This document shows, one piece after another, positions 7,651-18,789 of a stretch of DNA of 64,000 nt. Below the pieces are notes generated by a model. It saw only the letters and a list, made by a program, of their open reading frames with translations. It made no database searches and had not been told where the DNA came from. The DNA is from JACVRW01 sp963814095 (GTDB taxonomy: Bacteria > Actinomycetota > Thermoleophilia > Solirubrobacterales > Thermoleophilaceae): the NCBI GenBank assembly GCA_963814095.1, contig CAWFBT010000027.1, positions 360,462 to 424,461 of the forward strand, given 5' to 3'. The position numbers were made by a program, and so were the translations under genes. Position 1 is the stretch's first letter, and every line of letters begins with the position of its first letter.

Positions 7651-9687
7651 TCAGCGCTTGACGGCGCCCGCGAGCGTCTCGGCGGCCTCGAGCACCGCCT
7701 GGCGAGCCTCGTCCGGCTCGAGCACGACGGCGTCGCCGCCCTCCTTGAGGATCTCGCGCGCGAGCCACTCGTGCGAGGCGTAGGTGCGCTCGACGATCAC
7801 GGCGCCGTCCTCCAGCTCCTGGACGACGCGCCGGTCCTCGCGCGCCCAGCGGGCCCGCTCGGGCGAGACCCAGATGCGCGCGGTGCGCGACGAGGGGACC
7901 TCGCCGGTGGCGAGCCAGCCGTGCACGTCGGGCTCGATCCCCGGGCGCCGCTCGAAGCCCTCGTCGAGCACGGTCGCCTCGCGGATGCGGTCGAGCCGGT
8001 ACGAGCGCGACGCGTCCTTCTCGAGGTCGTACGAGTGGATGTACCAGCCCTCCTGCCCGTTGGCGAGCTTGTAGGGCTCGATCGTCCGCTCGGTGAACTC
8101 GTCCTCGTTCTCCTTGTAGTAGTCGATGCGCAGCAGCCGCTGCGAGCTGATCGCGCTCGACACGACGCGCGCGACCTCGGAGTCGTCGCCCTTGGCCGTC
8201 GTGATCTGGAGCCCCTCCTCGGCGGGGTCCTGGCCGAGCGCGTCGACGATCTTCTGTCGCGCGGAGGAGAGCGAGCCCTCCGGGAGGTGCTCGCCGATCA
8301 GGTCGATCGCCGCGGCGAGCGCCTTCGCCTCGAGCGGCAGCAGCCGCGCCGGCCGCGCGAAGTTGTCCCCGTAGGGTTCCGGATCGACCTCGATCTGATC
8401 CCCCTGCACCTCGGCGTAGAGGACGTACGAGCCGCCGCCGAAGTTCACGACGTTCAGGACGTCGATGTCCTGACGGAGCTCCGTCTCGCTCACCTGGAGC
8501 GTCTCGCAGAGCTCCCGCACGTCGAGCTTGCGGGCCTGGCGCGCGGCGTCGATCAGGATGCCGGCGAGCGTTACGAGGCGGGCGAAGCGCTCGGGCCGGA
8601 TCGGCGACTCATGGCCGTCGTCGTCGTCCTCGACCTCCTTCTCGCGGCGTGCACGCGCCGCCGGGGCAAGCTCGATCGGCTGGCTGTGGCGCTCGATCAC
8701 GAGCTCGAGCCGCTCGCGGGCCTCGTCGGCGAGCTCGTCGGGTGCCTCGATTCGGGCCTGCTCGCCGAGCCCCAGCACCCATGCGATCATCTGCCGCGAG
8801 TCGGCGTAGTCGGTCTCGAAGACGACGCCGTCGTCGGTCTCCGTGACCTGGCCGGCATGGCCGAAGTGGCGCAGCGCGAGCCAGTCGACGCGGTTGGACA
8901 GGTGGATGCGGGCGCGCCCGGCGGTGTCGCCCAGCTGCCAGTCCGTGCGGGTCGCGTAGATGCGCGGGTCGAACTCCTCGGGGCGGTTGAAGTCGTGCTC
9001 TGCCTTGGACGAGTAGCCGACCTTGCCGCGGATGCGCGAGACGCGGAAGACGCGCACGTCGTCGCGCTCGTGCGCGTAGCCGATCAGGTAGAACTGCCCG
9101 CCGCGGTAGAGCAGGTGGTAGGGGTCGACCTTGCGCTTCTCCTCCGCGTCGCGGCCGATCGTGTAGTAGTCGAAGAGGATCGTCTTGCGGCGGAAGATCG
9201 CCGTCTCGACCTTGGAGAGGCGCTGCGACAGCTCGCGCCCGCCGGCACCGGCGGTGACCGCCAGCGCGACGCTGCGCTGCTCCGGCGCGTCGAGCGGAGA
9301 GGGCTTGCCCCAGGACAGCTGCTGAAGGGCGAGCCGCAGCGGCTCGGCGTAGGCGAACTCGCCGTCGAGCAGCGCCAGCGCGGTGCGCAGCGCGCCGAGC
9401 TCCTCGTCGGTGAACTCGATCGCGGGCAGGTAGAAGTTCTCGGGCGGCAGCGAGTAGTTCTCGGCCTCGTAGTAGCCCTCGGCCGGCTTGTCGACCTTGA
9501 GATGGATGCCGAGCGAGTCGAGCTCCGCGCGGTCCGCGTAGAAGCGGCGCGCGAAGGCCTCGTCGTTCATCTGCGAATAGCCCTCTACGTCCTGCTTGAT
9601 CTCGAGCGCGGATACGGGACGTCGCTCCGCCATCAGGAACGAGATCAGGCTGAGCTGCCGGATTAGCTTCTCGGTGTCCTTGGCCAT
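7651..9687 (-). CDS. Tandem WYL-domain transcriptional regulator (fused PafB-PafC type)
   Basis: The 678 residues contain two copies of the HTH-WYL architecture: residues about 1-340, starting with an HTH (KLIRQLSLISFLMAERRP), and about 370-678, starting with PERFARLVTLAGILIDAARQ. They are joined by an acidic linker EVEDDDDGHES. The WYL cores show YHLLYRGGQFYLIGY with FRVSRIRG, and YKLANGQEGWYIHSYD with YRLDRIREA. In mycobacteria PafB and PafC are separate proteins that jointly activate the LexA-independent DNA damage response; fused forms are known. ATG 9687 is chosen because the preceding 27 residues are Pro/Arg-rich with no similarity. It is divergent from the cox operon, but a regulatory link is not shown. 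Confidence 0.85.
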   Translation of the reverse strand: MAKDTEKLIRQLSLISFLMAERRPVSALEIKQDVEGYSQMNDEAFARRFYADRAELDSLGIHLKVDKPAEGYYEAENYSLPPENFYLPAIEFTDEELGALRTALALLDGEFAYAEPLRLALQQLSWGKPSPLDAPEQRSVALAVTAGAGGRELSQRLSKVETAIFRRKTILFDYYTIGRDAEEKRKVDPYHLLYRGGQFYLIGYAHERDDVRVFRVSRIRGKVGYSSKAEHDFNRPEEFDPRIYATRTDWQLGDTAGRARIHLSNRVDWLALRHFGHAGQVTETDDGVVFETDYADSRQMIAWVLGLGEQARIEAPDELADEARERLELVIERHSQPIELAPAARARREKEVEDDDDGHESPIRPERFARLVTLAGILIDAARQARKLDVRELCETLQVSETELRQDIDVLNVVNFGGGSYVLYAEVQGDQIEVDPEPYGDNFARPARLLPLEAKALAAAIDLIGEHLPEGSLSSARQKIVDALGQDPAEEGLQITTAKGDDSEVARVVSSAISSQRLLRIDYYKENEDEFTERTIEPYKLANGQEGWYIHSYDLEKDASRSYRLDRIREATVLDEGFERRPGIEPDVHGWLATGEVPSSRTARIWVSPERARWAREDRRVVQELEDGAVIVERTYASHEWLAREILKEGGDAVVLEPDEARQAVLEAAETLAGAVKR

Positions 9688-9795
9688 GGTGAGTTGAACG
9701 GCGCCGGGAGCCCGTCGGGGCGCCTCCACTACGAGGATAAGCGGGAAACCTGGCGCACGGCCCCCCATCGGCGTGTTACGCCGCTATTTGCGGGC

Positions 9796-9824
9796 TTGAA
9801 ACGGCTTCGCGGGCGCCATAGGCT
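9796..9824 (+). promoter_or_regulatory. Sigma-70 type promoter of the CO dehydrogenase operon
   Basis: TTGAAA (9796-9801) and TAGGCT (9819-9824) are separated by exactly 17 bases, the best canonical promoter seen in the window. Transcription would begin near 9831, giving a leader of about 30-40 bases before a strong GGAGGGAGG at 9845-9853. Confidence 0.65.
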
Positions 9825-9871
9825 CGGGACAGGACGCAGGTTTCGGAGGGAGGCAGCTCCATGCATCAAGG

Positions 9872-10135
9872 ATGCTCGGCGTGATCGCCGCGTCCAGCGG
9901 CTGGTGGATCGGACTCGTGCTCGGCGTCGTCGTGATCGCCGTTGCGGCGGCAATCGTCATCGTGATCGTCGCGCTCGCGCGAAGGATCGCCGGGCAGGCC
10001 CGGGCCGCCGTGGAGGGCGTCGAGGTCGTGCGCGAGCAGACGAACGGGCTCGACGGCGTCGGGAGGATCAACGACTCCGGAGTCAGGATCCTGCACTCGG
10101 CACGCGCCCTGCGAAAGGTGGCGGTCGGCAAGTGA
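9872..10135 (+). CDS. Small single-span membrane protein 1 of cox-linked cassette
   Basis: I do not recognise this 87-residue protein. One hydrophobic helix (about 10-34, rich in Val/Ala/Ile) follows a short N-terminus with a WW pair. The cytosolic part is helical with charged heptads (ARRIAGQARAAVEGVEVVREQ). The start is uncertain: GTG 9881 is in frame, and the strong Shine-Dalgarno at 9845-9853 is better placed for ATG 9861, which opens an out-of-frame seven-codon reading frame ending at 9884. Its stop overlaps the next start by four bases. It is the first of five similar small genes preceding coxM. Confidence 0.7.
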   Translation: MLGVIAASSGWWIGLVLGVVVIAVAAAIVIVIVALARRIAGQARAAVEGVEVVREQTNGLDGVGRINDSGVRILHSARALRKVAVGK

Positions 10136-10416
10136 CCTTCATCGCAGTGTCGGGCAACACCCTGTGGGCCGTCTCGCTCGGGATCGGCCTCGTCGCGGCT
10201 CTGGTGGTGGCCGCGCTCCTGCTCGTTCTCGTCAGAGCGGTCGACGACATCGACAGGTCCGTCAGCGGCCTGCTCGACGTCGCCGGCAAGGTCGCCGGCA
10301 ACACGGCGAACATCCCTCAGCTCCAGGCGACGGCGCCGGTTCTGGCCCAGATCGTGGATGAGGCCGTGGTTCAAGACCGCTACATGAACGCACTGACCGA
10401 CGGGTTCACGGAATGA
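10132..10416 (+). CDS. Small single-span membrane protein 2 of cox-linked cassette
   Basis: A GTG start overlaps the previous stop (GTGA). The 94 residues have a transmembrane helix at about 12-34 (LGIGLVAALVVAALLLVLV), then an amphipathic stretch DDIDRSVSGLLDVAGKVAGN and a terminal helix. It resembles proteins 1 and 5 in layout: helix, short charged neck, then alternating small and hydrophobic residues as in a coiled bundle. No enzymatic motif. Function unknown; the position suggests a membrane partner for the CO dehydrogenase system. Confidence 0.72.
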   Translation: MTFIAVSGNTLWAVSLGIGLVAALVVAALLLVLVRAVDDIDRSVSGLLDVAGKVAGNTANIPQLQATAPVLAQIVDEAVVQDRYMNALTDGFTE

Positions 10417-10691
10417 GCGACACCGACGTGCTCGTGCTTCTCAGCGTGCTGCTCGCCGTCGTCGTGGTCGCCGTGCTCGCCGCGGCGCTGATCCGGATCC
10501 GCGCCCGCCTCGAGTCCGCCTCGCGCGGCCTCGCGACGCTGGCGGACGCGCTCGAGACCGTCGAATCCGAGCACCTGCGCCCGCTCGAGCCGGCGGTCAA
10601 GGCGATCAACGCGCAGTTCGACGTCATCCTCGGAGCCATGCCGGGTATCGCCGCGAAGGCGGGGATGGTCGCTGAGAGGAGGCCGCGATGA
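10413..10691 (+). CDS. Small single-span membrane protein 3 of cox-linked cassette
   Basis: 92 residues, ATG overlapping the previous stop (ATGA). The transmembrane helix spans about 6-28 and is followed by IRIRARLESASRGLATLADALETVE, a clear coiled-coil-prone helix, and a tail ending in RRPR. Similar in size and plan to its neighbours. No known domain recognised. Confidence 0.72.
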   Translation: MSDTDVLVLLSVLLAVVVVAVLAAALIRIRARLESASRGLATLADALETVESEHLRPLEPAVKAINAQFDVILGAMPGIAAKAGMVAERRPR

Positions 10692-10954
10692 CGCTCTGGT
10701 GGATCGGCAACGGGCTGCTGCTGCTCGTGATCCTGCCGGTCGTCGTCTACCTGCTCCGCGGGGTGCTGGGCGCCGCGCGCAGCATCGTGCCGAGCGTCAA
10801 CCGGATCGCAGCCGCGGCGAACGCAGGCTCCAAGGATCTGGACGCGGCGCCGCTGCTCCTGACAACGCAGGACCAGGTGCGCCAGACCGTCGAGGTTGTC
10901 GCGGGCTACGGCGGCTCCCTGGACGTGATCGTCGACGACGCGGAGGAGAGCTAG
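10688..10954 (+). CDS. Small single-span membrane protein 4 of cox-linked cassette
   Basis: 88 residues, again with a four-base ATGA overlap. The N-terminal helix WWIGNGLLLLVILPVVVYLL spans the membrane. The remainder is helical (SVNRIAAAANAGSKDLDA) and ends acidic (VDDAEES). The WW near the N-terminus recalls protein 1. Function unknown. Confidence 0.72.
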   Translation: MTLWWIGNGLLLLVILPVVVYLLRGVLGAARSIVPSVNRIAAAANAGSKDLDAAPLLLTTQDQVRQTVEVVAGYGGSLDVIVDDAEES

Positions 10955-10956
10955 CG

Positions 10957-11871
10957 ATGCCCGCAGCAGGCGTGGTCCTGATCGTCGCGGTCGTCCTCAT
11001 CGTGCTCGCGCTCGTCTACTACCTGGTGTCGACGATCGTGGCGCTGAGGCAGATCACGGCGGGCCTCGACGAGGCGATCGCGGGAGTCGGCGAGATCATC
11101 GAGAAGAGCGCGCCGGTCAACGGGATAGTCGCCGACATCAACGGGAACCTCGACGCGGGCGTGGACCTGCTCGAGGGGCTGCTCGTGAAGAAGGCCGGGT
11201 TGGTCGACGCCGTCGGCTTGGTGGACGGGCTCTATCCGGGCTCCGCAGAGGCGGGCCTCCGGAACTTCCCGGACAGCAAGACGATCGAGGCCCCGCGCAT
11301 CTCGGAGGTGTACACGAAGGGCACCCTGACGCTCGCCCGGCTCGGCCGGGAGGCCCCGATCGCCGCCACGAGCCCGAATGGCCCGGTGCTGAGGAACGTG
11401 GAGGCGGGCAGCCTCGACGCGCGCGCCCTGTACCCCGAAGTCCGCCAGAGCCGCCCGGAGAGATTGCCGAGGTCGCCGGTCATCGGCACCGGCGCGCCGG
11501 TGCAGTACCCGCCGAGCGAGCAGCGCGGCGGGACCACGCCGGACGAGGGAGAGGCCCAGGCGAAGGGCCCGTGGGCCGAGACGGCGGCCGAAGGCATCGT
11601 CCCCGCCGAGCTCGGGGGATCGGACGCGCCGCGCGAGATGCTCGAGGAGGATCCGGAGCTCGGCAGCCCCGTCCTCGGGGAGACGACCGGATCCGACGAG
11701 CCGGCCACCGAGCGCGGCATCGATCCGAGTGGCGGCGACGAGGCGGACGCGACCTCCGACGGCGGCGCCGAGCCTCCGGAGGGCGCGGAGCCCGACCTGA
11801 AGGATGCCGCCGCCGCGCCCCGTCAGATCGACGTCGACTCGGCCGATCCGGAAGACCCCTCCGACACGTAA
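10957..11871 (+). CDS. Membrane protein 5 of cox-linked cassette with long acidic tail
   Basis: 304 residues. The N-terminal 110 match the small proteins before it: a transmembrane helix at about 5-28, then ALRQITAGLDEAIAGVGEII and an amphipathic region. Residues about 170-304 are low-complexity, Pro/Gly/Glu/Asp rich and strongly acidic, so probably disordered. It starts two bases after gene 4 and ends 15 bases before coxM. The tail could be an electrostatic docking arm for a cytosolic partner; this is conjecture. Confidence 0.72.
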   Translation: MPAAGVVLIVAVVLIVLALVYYLVSTIVALRQITAGLDEAIAGVGEIIEKSAPVNGIVADINGNLDAGVDLLEGLLVKKAGLVDAVGLVDGLYPGSAEAGLRNFPDSKTIEAPRISEVYTKGTLTLARLGREAPIAATSPNGPVLRNVEAGSLDARALYPEVRQSRPERLPRSPVIGTGAPVQYPPSEQRGGTTPDEGEAQAKGPWAETAAEGIVPAELGGSDAPREMLEEDPELGSPVLGETTGSDEPATERGIDPSGGDEADATSDGGAEPPEGAEPDLKDAAAAPRQIDVDSADPEDPSDT

Positions 11872-11886
11872 TACAGGAGAGACCTC

Positions 11887-12762
11887 TTGCAGACTCCCGC
11901 CGCATTCGAGTACGAGCGCGCCACGAGCGTCGAGGGCGCGATCGCCTCGCTGCAGCGGCTCGGCCCCGAGGCGCGCGTCATCGCCGGCGGTCACAGCCTG
12001 CTGCCGATGATGAAGCTGCGTCTCGCGAATCCCGAGTACCTGGTCGACATCAACGACCTGCACGAGCTCGCCTACATCCGCGAGGAGGGGGTCGAGCTGC
12101 GGATCGGAGCGCTGATTCGGCACTTCGAGCTCGAGCGCTCCCAGCTGCTGGCGGAGCGCTTTCCGGTCTTCCGCGAGGCTGAGCGGGTGATCGCCGATCC
12201 GGTAGTCCGCAACCGCGGCACGATCGGCGGCTCGCTCTGCCAGGCGGACGCCGCGGAGGACCTGTCCGCGGTCTGCTCGGCACTCAAGGCCACGGTCGTG
12301 ATCCGCGGCGCCGCGGGCGAGCGCATCGTTGGCATGGACGAGTTCCACGTCGGCCCGTTCATGACCGCGGTCGGCGACGGCGAGCTCCTTACCGAGGTTC
12401 GGCTGCCGTTGCGTCCCAGCGCGGGCAGCGCTCACGAGAAGGTCGAGCGGCGCGCCGGCGATTGGGCGATTGCGGCGGCGTCGGCCGCCGTCTGGATGGA
12501 CGGGGCCGTGATCGCCGACGCCGGCCTGGCGCTCAGCGCCGTAGGGCCGACGACCGTCCACCTGACCCGTGCCGAGGAGCTGCTGCGCGGCAAGGCTCCC
12601 TCGGAGGAGCTGTTCGAGCAGGCCGGCGCGATCGCCTCAGAGGACTGCTTCCCCGTTGCGGACGGCCGCGGCCCCGTGGACTACAAGCGCCACCTCGCGG
12701 GCGTGCTCACGAAACGCGCCCTGCGCCGTGCCGCGGCCCGCGCGCAGCATCAGGAGGCCTGA
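11887..12762 (+). CDS. coxM: Carbon monoxide dehydrogenase medium (FAD-binding) subunit
   Basis: This 291-residue flavoprotein of the xanthine oxidase family passes electrons from the CoxS iron-sulfur clusters to FAD. The two FAD diphosphate-binding motifs are AGGHSLLPMMKLR (33-45) and TIGGSL (112-117), both in the form found in CoxM. The start is TTG 11887 behind AGGAGA (11875-11880); no closer ATG exists before the conserved FEYERATS segment. Followed two bases later by coxS. Confidence 0.95.
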   Translation: MQTPAAFEYERATSVEGAIASLQRLGPEARVIAGGHSLLPMMKLRLANPEYLVDINDLHELAYIREEGVELRIGALIRHFELERSQLLAERFPVFREAERVIADPVVRNRGTIGGSLCQADAAEDLSAVCSALKATVVIRGAAGERIVGMDEFHVGPFMTAVGDGELLTEVRLPLRPSAGSAHEKVERRAGDWAIAAASAAVWMDGAVIADAGLALSAVGPTTVHLTRAEELLRGKAPSEELFEQAGAIASEDCFPVADGRGPVDYKRHLAGVLTKRALRRAAARAQHQEA

Positions 12763-12764
12763 AC

Positions 12765-13241
12765 ATGCAGGTGACGATCACCATCAACGGCGAGCGGGTT
12801 TCCCGGGACGTCGAGCCGCGTCAGCTGCTCGTCCACTTCATCCGCGACGCCGGTCTCACGGGGACGCACTGGGGCTGCGACACATCCAACTGCGGCGCCT
12901 GCGTGGTCCTGATGGACGGCCGGCCGATCAAGTCGTGCACCACCCTCGCCGTGATGTGCGAGGGCCACGAGATACGCACCGTCGAGTCGCTCGAGGTCGA
13001 TGGCGTGATGGACCCGGTCCAGCAGGGCTTCCACGAGAAGCACGCGCTTCAGTGTGGGTTCTGCACGCCGGGAATGCTGATGACGAGCCGCGCGCTGCTC
13101 GACGAGAACCCAGAGCCGACCGAGGATGAAATCCGCACCGCGATCTCCGGGGCGATCTGCCGCTGCACGGGGTACAAGAACATCGTCGCCGCCGTTGAGT
13201 GGGCGGCCGAGCACGAAGCTGCGACGAGACAGGAGGCGTGA
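12765..13241 (+). CDS. coxS: Carbon monoxide dehydrogenase small (2Fe-2S) subunit
   Basis: 158 residues carrying two [2Fe-2S] clusters. The plant-ferredoxin type cluster uses C38, C43, C46 and C58 (WGCDTSNCGAC then SC). The alpha-helical type cluster uses C97, C100, C132 and C134 (QCGFC and CRCTG). It relays electrons from the Mo-Cu centre in CoxL to FAD in CoxM. The gene order M-S-L is that of known form I cox operons. Confidence 0.97.
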   Translation: MQVTITINGERVSRDVEPRQLLVHFIRDAGLTGTHWGCDTSNCGACVVLMDGRPIKSCTTLAVMCEGHEIRTVESLEVDGVMDPVQQGFHEKHALQCGFCTPGMLMTSRALLDENPEPTEDEIRTAISGAICRCTGYKNIVAAVEWAAEHEAATRQEA

Positions 13242-13243
13242 GG

Positions 13244-15624
<2,381 letters not shown>

Positions 15625-15628
<4 letters not shown>

Positions 15629-16563
15629 TAAGCGGCGAGCTCCGCGAGCGGGCTGAGGCGCTCACTGCCGAGCGGTCACCGTTCGTAATTGCGACGGTCG
15701 TGCGCGTGCAGCGACCGGCGAGCGTCGCGCCCGCGAGCACCGGCCTCGTACACGCCGACGGCACGATCGAGGGGTTCATCGGCGGCGTCTGCGCGCAGCA
15801 CAGCGTCCGGCTCTACTCGCTCACCGCGATCGAGAGCGGCACGCCGCTGCTCCTGCGGATCCTGCCCGACCCCGATGGCGATGCGCCGCAGGACGACCCG
15901 GCCGCGGCGGTGGAGCTCTCGCGCGAGGAGGGGACGGTCACGGTCAGGAACCCGTGCCTGTCCGGTGGCGCCATCGAGATCTTCCTCGAGCCCGTGCTGC
16001 CCGCGCCGCGCGTGCTCGTGGCCGGCAACTCCCCGATCGTGATGGCCTTCCGGAGCCTCGGCCCCGAGCTCGGATTGGAGATCGTCGCCGCGCAGGACAT
16101 CGAGGACGGGGTCCTGACACCCGCGCCGGCGGATCTGGCGCTCGTCGTGGCGGCGCACGGGCAGGACGAGATCGCGGTCCTGCGGGCCGGCCTCGAGACC
16201 GGCCTGCCCTACGTCGGGCTCGTGGCGAGCCCCAAGCGCGCCGCGGCCGTGACCGCCGAGCTCCGCGCCGAGGGCGTCTCCGAGGAGCTGCTCGGCGCGC
16301 TCGACGCGCCGGCCGGGATCGATATCGGGGCGCGCACGCCCGCGGAGATCGCGCTCTCGATCCTCGCGCGGATCATCGCCGTGCGCCGCAGCGCATCCGT
16401 CCGGGCGCCGGCCTCCGCGGTCGACCCGGTCTGCGGCATGACGGTGGCGGTGACCGCCGACACGCCCTCAACAGAGCACCGCGGCGAGATCGTCCACTTC
16501 TGTTGCGCAGGCTGCAGGACGAAGTTCGAGGAGCGGCGTGAGCTCGCACGAAGCGACGGGTGA
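15625..16563 (+). CDS. coxF: CoxF/XdhC-family Mo-enzyme maturation factor fused to a YHS domain
   Basis: A GTG start overlaps the coxL stop (GTGA). Residues about 1-255 are XdhC/CoxI-like: an N-terminal segment with TGLVHADGTIEGFIGGVC and a Rossmann-like half (VLVAGNSPIVMAFRSLG, then YVGLVASPKRAAAV). XdhC proteins bind and help sulfurate the molybdenum cofactor before insertion. Residues about 263-305 are a YHS domain (VDPVCGMTV ending FCCAGCRTKFEE), a metal-binding module common in copper proteins. Because the CoxL site needs copper as well as sulfido-Mo, the fusion may couple both steps (inference). The symbol is by context. Confidence 0.85.
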
Positions 16564-17455
16564 CGCAGCGGGCGAGATCCGCCACCTCGTACCGGATGTC
16601 GAGAGCCTCGCCCAGCGCCTCGCGGCCGTCGACTACCTCGTCGACGAGGGACTCGCCACGTCGATGTACCTCAGCCTCCGCCTCCCGCAGCCGCTTCTGC
16701 TCGAGGGCGAGGCGGGCGTCGGGAAGACGGAGGCGGCGAAGGCCCTTGCGGCGGTGCTCGACACGCCGCTGGTCCGCCTGCAGTGCTACGACGGCATCGA
16801 TCCCGCCGAGGCGATCTACGAGTGGAACTACCCGCGACAGCTGCTCAGCATCCGCCTCGCGGACACGAGCGGGACCCAGCTCAGCGAGGAGGATCTCTTC
16901 GGTCCCGACTTCCTCATCCGCCGCCCGCTGCTGCGTGCCCTCGAGCACCCCGGGCCGCGTCCAGCCGTGCTGCTGATCGACGAGATCGACCGTGCCGATG
17001 ACGACTTCGAGGCATTCCTGCTCGAGTTGCTCGCGGACGCCGCGGTCACGATCCCCGAGATCGGCACGATCCGCGCGACGCACCCGCCAGCCATCGTGCT
17101 CACCTCCAATCGCACACGCGACCTGCACGACGCGGTCAAGCGCCGCTGCCTCTATCAGTGGATCGACTATCCGACCCCTCAGCGCGAGGTCGAGATCGTG
17201 CGACGGCGCGTGCGCGGCGCGGCCGAGACGCTCGCGGTGCAGGTGGCCGGCGCCGTGGCGCGCATGCGCGACAGCGACATCCAGAAGCCGCCCGGGATCG
17301 CGGAGGCGATCGACTGGGTCGCTGCACTCGACCTGCTCGGCGTGGAGGAGCTCGACGCCGCGGCGGTTGAGCGGACGCTCGGCGCCGTCCTCAAGTACAG
17401 CGACGACCAGGAGGTGGTCCGCGCGGCGGGGCTGGAGCAGCTCCTCGCGCGATGA
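16538..17455 (+). CDS. coxD: MoxR-type AAA+ ATPase for CO dehydrogenase maturation
   Basis: 305 residues. Walker A GEAGVGKT at 57-64, Walker B LLIDEID at about 145-151, and sensor region LTSNRTRDLHDAVKRRC. In Oligotropha, CoxD is a membrane-bound chaperone ATPase needed to build the sulfur and copper parts of the CuSMoO2 cluster, acting with the VWA protein CoxE. GTG 16538 overlaps the coxF-like gene by 26 bases, and its stop overlaps coxE by four, so all three are coupled. Confidence 0.93.
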   Translation: MSSHEATGDAAGEIRHLVPDVESLAQRLAAVDYLVDEGLATSMYLSLRLPQPLLLEGEAGVGKTEAAKALAAVLDTPLVRLQCYDGIDPAEAIYEWNYPRQLLSIRLADTSGTQLSEEDLFGPDFLIRRPLLRALEHPGPRPAVLLIDEIDRADDDFEAFLLELLADAAVTIPEIGTIRATHPPAIVLTSNRTRDLHDAVKRRCLYQWIDYPTPQREVEIVRRRVRGAAETLAVQVAGAVARMRDSDIQKPPGIAEAIDWVAALDLLGVEELDAAAVERTLGAVLKYSDDQEVVRAAGLEQLLAR

Positions 17456-18789
17456 CCGAGCCGGCGTTCAGCGTGCGCACGGTGCAGCTCGACCTGCCGG
17501 CTCTCGCGGGCGCCTTCAGCCGCCGGCTGCGGGACGCAGGCGTGCCCATCACCGCCGAGCGCGCCGCGCGCTTCGCGCACGCGCTCGAGCTCGTCAGGCC
17601 CGTCTCGCGGCGGCGGCTGTACTGGACGGCCCGGGCCGTGCTCGTCTCCGACTCGGTCCAGCTGAAGGCGTTCGACTCCGTATTCGCCGCCGTGTTCGGC
17701 GGGCGCGAGCCCCGCAGTGAGTTCGAGCCCGAGACCGCTGAGGCAGAGCCGGCGGCGGAGCGGCCCACGGAGCCGGAGGCACAGGGCGAGACGGGCGTTG
17801 GCGCGGAAGGCGTCTCGTCGGCCGCGTCCGCATCGGGCCGCGAGGAGGACCTGCGAGAGCTGGCGCTGCCGGTGGCCGCGAGCGACGAGGAGCGGCTGCG
17901 TGAGAAGCGCTTCGACGCACTCGAGCCCGGCGAGCTCGCGCAGCTGTACCGGCTGATGGCACGGCTCGTCGTCGCCACGCCCAAGCGCCGCACGCGCCGC
18001 TCTGAGCGGCAGCGGCGCGGCGAGCGCATGGACATGCGGCGCACGCTGCGCGGCAGCATGCGCACGGCGGGCGACCCGATCCGGCTGGCGCGCCGGCGCC
18101 GGCGCGTGGTTCGTCGCCGGATGGTGATGCTCTGCGACATCTCGGGCTCGATGGAGCCCTACGCGCGCGCGTACCTGCAGTTCCTCACGTCTGCCGCCGG
18201 CAGCGGGCCGAACGCCGAGGCGTTCGTGTTCGCCACGCGCCTCACCCGCCTCACCCGCGCACTGCGCTCGCGCAGCCCGGAGCGAGCGATCCAACGGGCT
18301 GCCGCGGCGGCGCCCGACTGGTCGAGCGGGACCCGCATCGGTGACGCCCTCAAGGCCTTCAACGACCGCCACGGGCGGCGCGGCATGGCTCGCGGCGCCG
18401 TGGTGATCATCCTGTCCGACGGCTGGGAGCGGGGCGATCCCGCGCTCGTCAGCCGTGAGATGGAGCGCCTCTCGCGCCTGGCCCACCGGATCGTGTGGGT
18501 CAACCCGCGGGTGGCCGCGACCGGCTTCTCGCCACGAGCCGGCGGCATGGTGGCCGCGCTGCCGTACTGCGACGCGCTCGTCAGCGGTCACAGCCTCGAG
18601 GCCCTCGGCGAGGTCGCGCAGGCGATCGCCGCTGAGCGCTGGGAGCCTCCGCTGCCGGTCCCCGAGCCCGTCGAGGAGGAGTGGGCGAGCGCCACGCCGC
18701 TGCAGGGCAGCTCGGTGGCGATGCCGAGCGGCTATGGCCCGAGCCGAGGCAAGACGACACCGGGCTGGGGGCGCGATGACGGCGAGTGA
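17452..18789 (+). CDS. coxE: VWA-domain protein CoxE
   Basis: 445 residues. The N-terminal helical region (about 1-85) is followed by an acidic low-complexity linker and a basic stretch (RRTRRSERQRRGER). The von Willebrand factor A domain starts at about 220 with an intact MIDAS, D229-x-S231-x-S233 (CDISGSM), and ends near YCDALVSGHS. CoxE-type VWA proteins pair with MoxR ATPases such as CoxD to remodel a target, here presumably apo-CO dehydrogenase. The C-terminal end overlaps the next gene by 14 bases. Confidence 0.93.
   Translation: MTEPAFSVRTVQLDLPALAGAFSRRLRDAGVPITAERAARFAHALELVRPVSRRRLYWTARAVLVSDSVQLKAFDSVFAAVFGGREPRSEFEPETAEAEPAAERPTEPEAQGETGVGAEGVSSAASASGREEDLRELALPVAASDEERLREKRFDALEPGELAQLYRLMARLVVATPKRRTRRSERQRRGERMDMRRTLRGSMRTAGDPIRLARRRRRVVRRRMVMLCDISGSMEPYARAYLQFLTSAAGSGPNAEAFVFATRLTRLTRALRSRSPERAIQRAAAAAPDWSSGTRIGDALKAFNDRHGRRGMARGAVVIILSDGWERGDPALVSREMERLSRLAHRIVWVNPRVAATGFSPRAGGMVAALPYCDALVSGHSLEALGEVAQAIAAERWEPPLPVPEPVEEEWASATPLQGSSVAMPSGYGPSRGKTTPGWGRDDGE

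Noticed and set aside
7651..9687. WYL protein as the specific regulator of the cox operon
   Set aside because: Fused PafB-PafC proteins are housekeeping DNA-damage regulators; divergence alone is not enough evidence.
13199..13243. Upstream GTG start for coxL
   Set aside because: Would overlap coxS and add unrelated residues; ATG 13244 has an AGGAGG site and the family's usual N-terminus.
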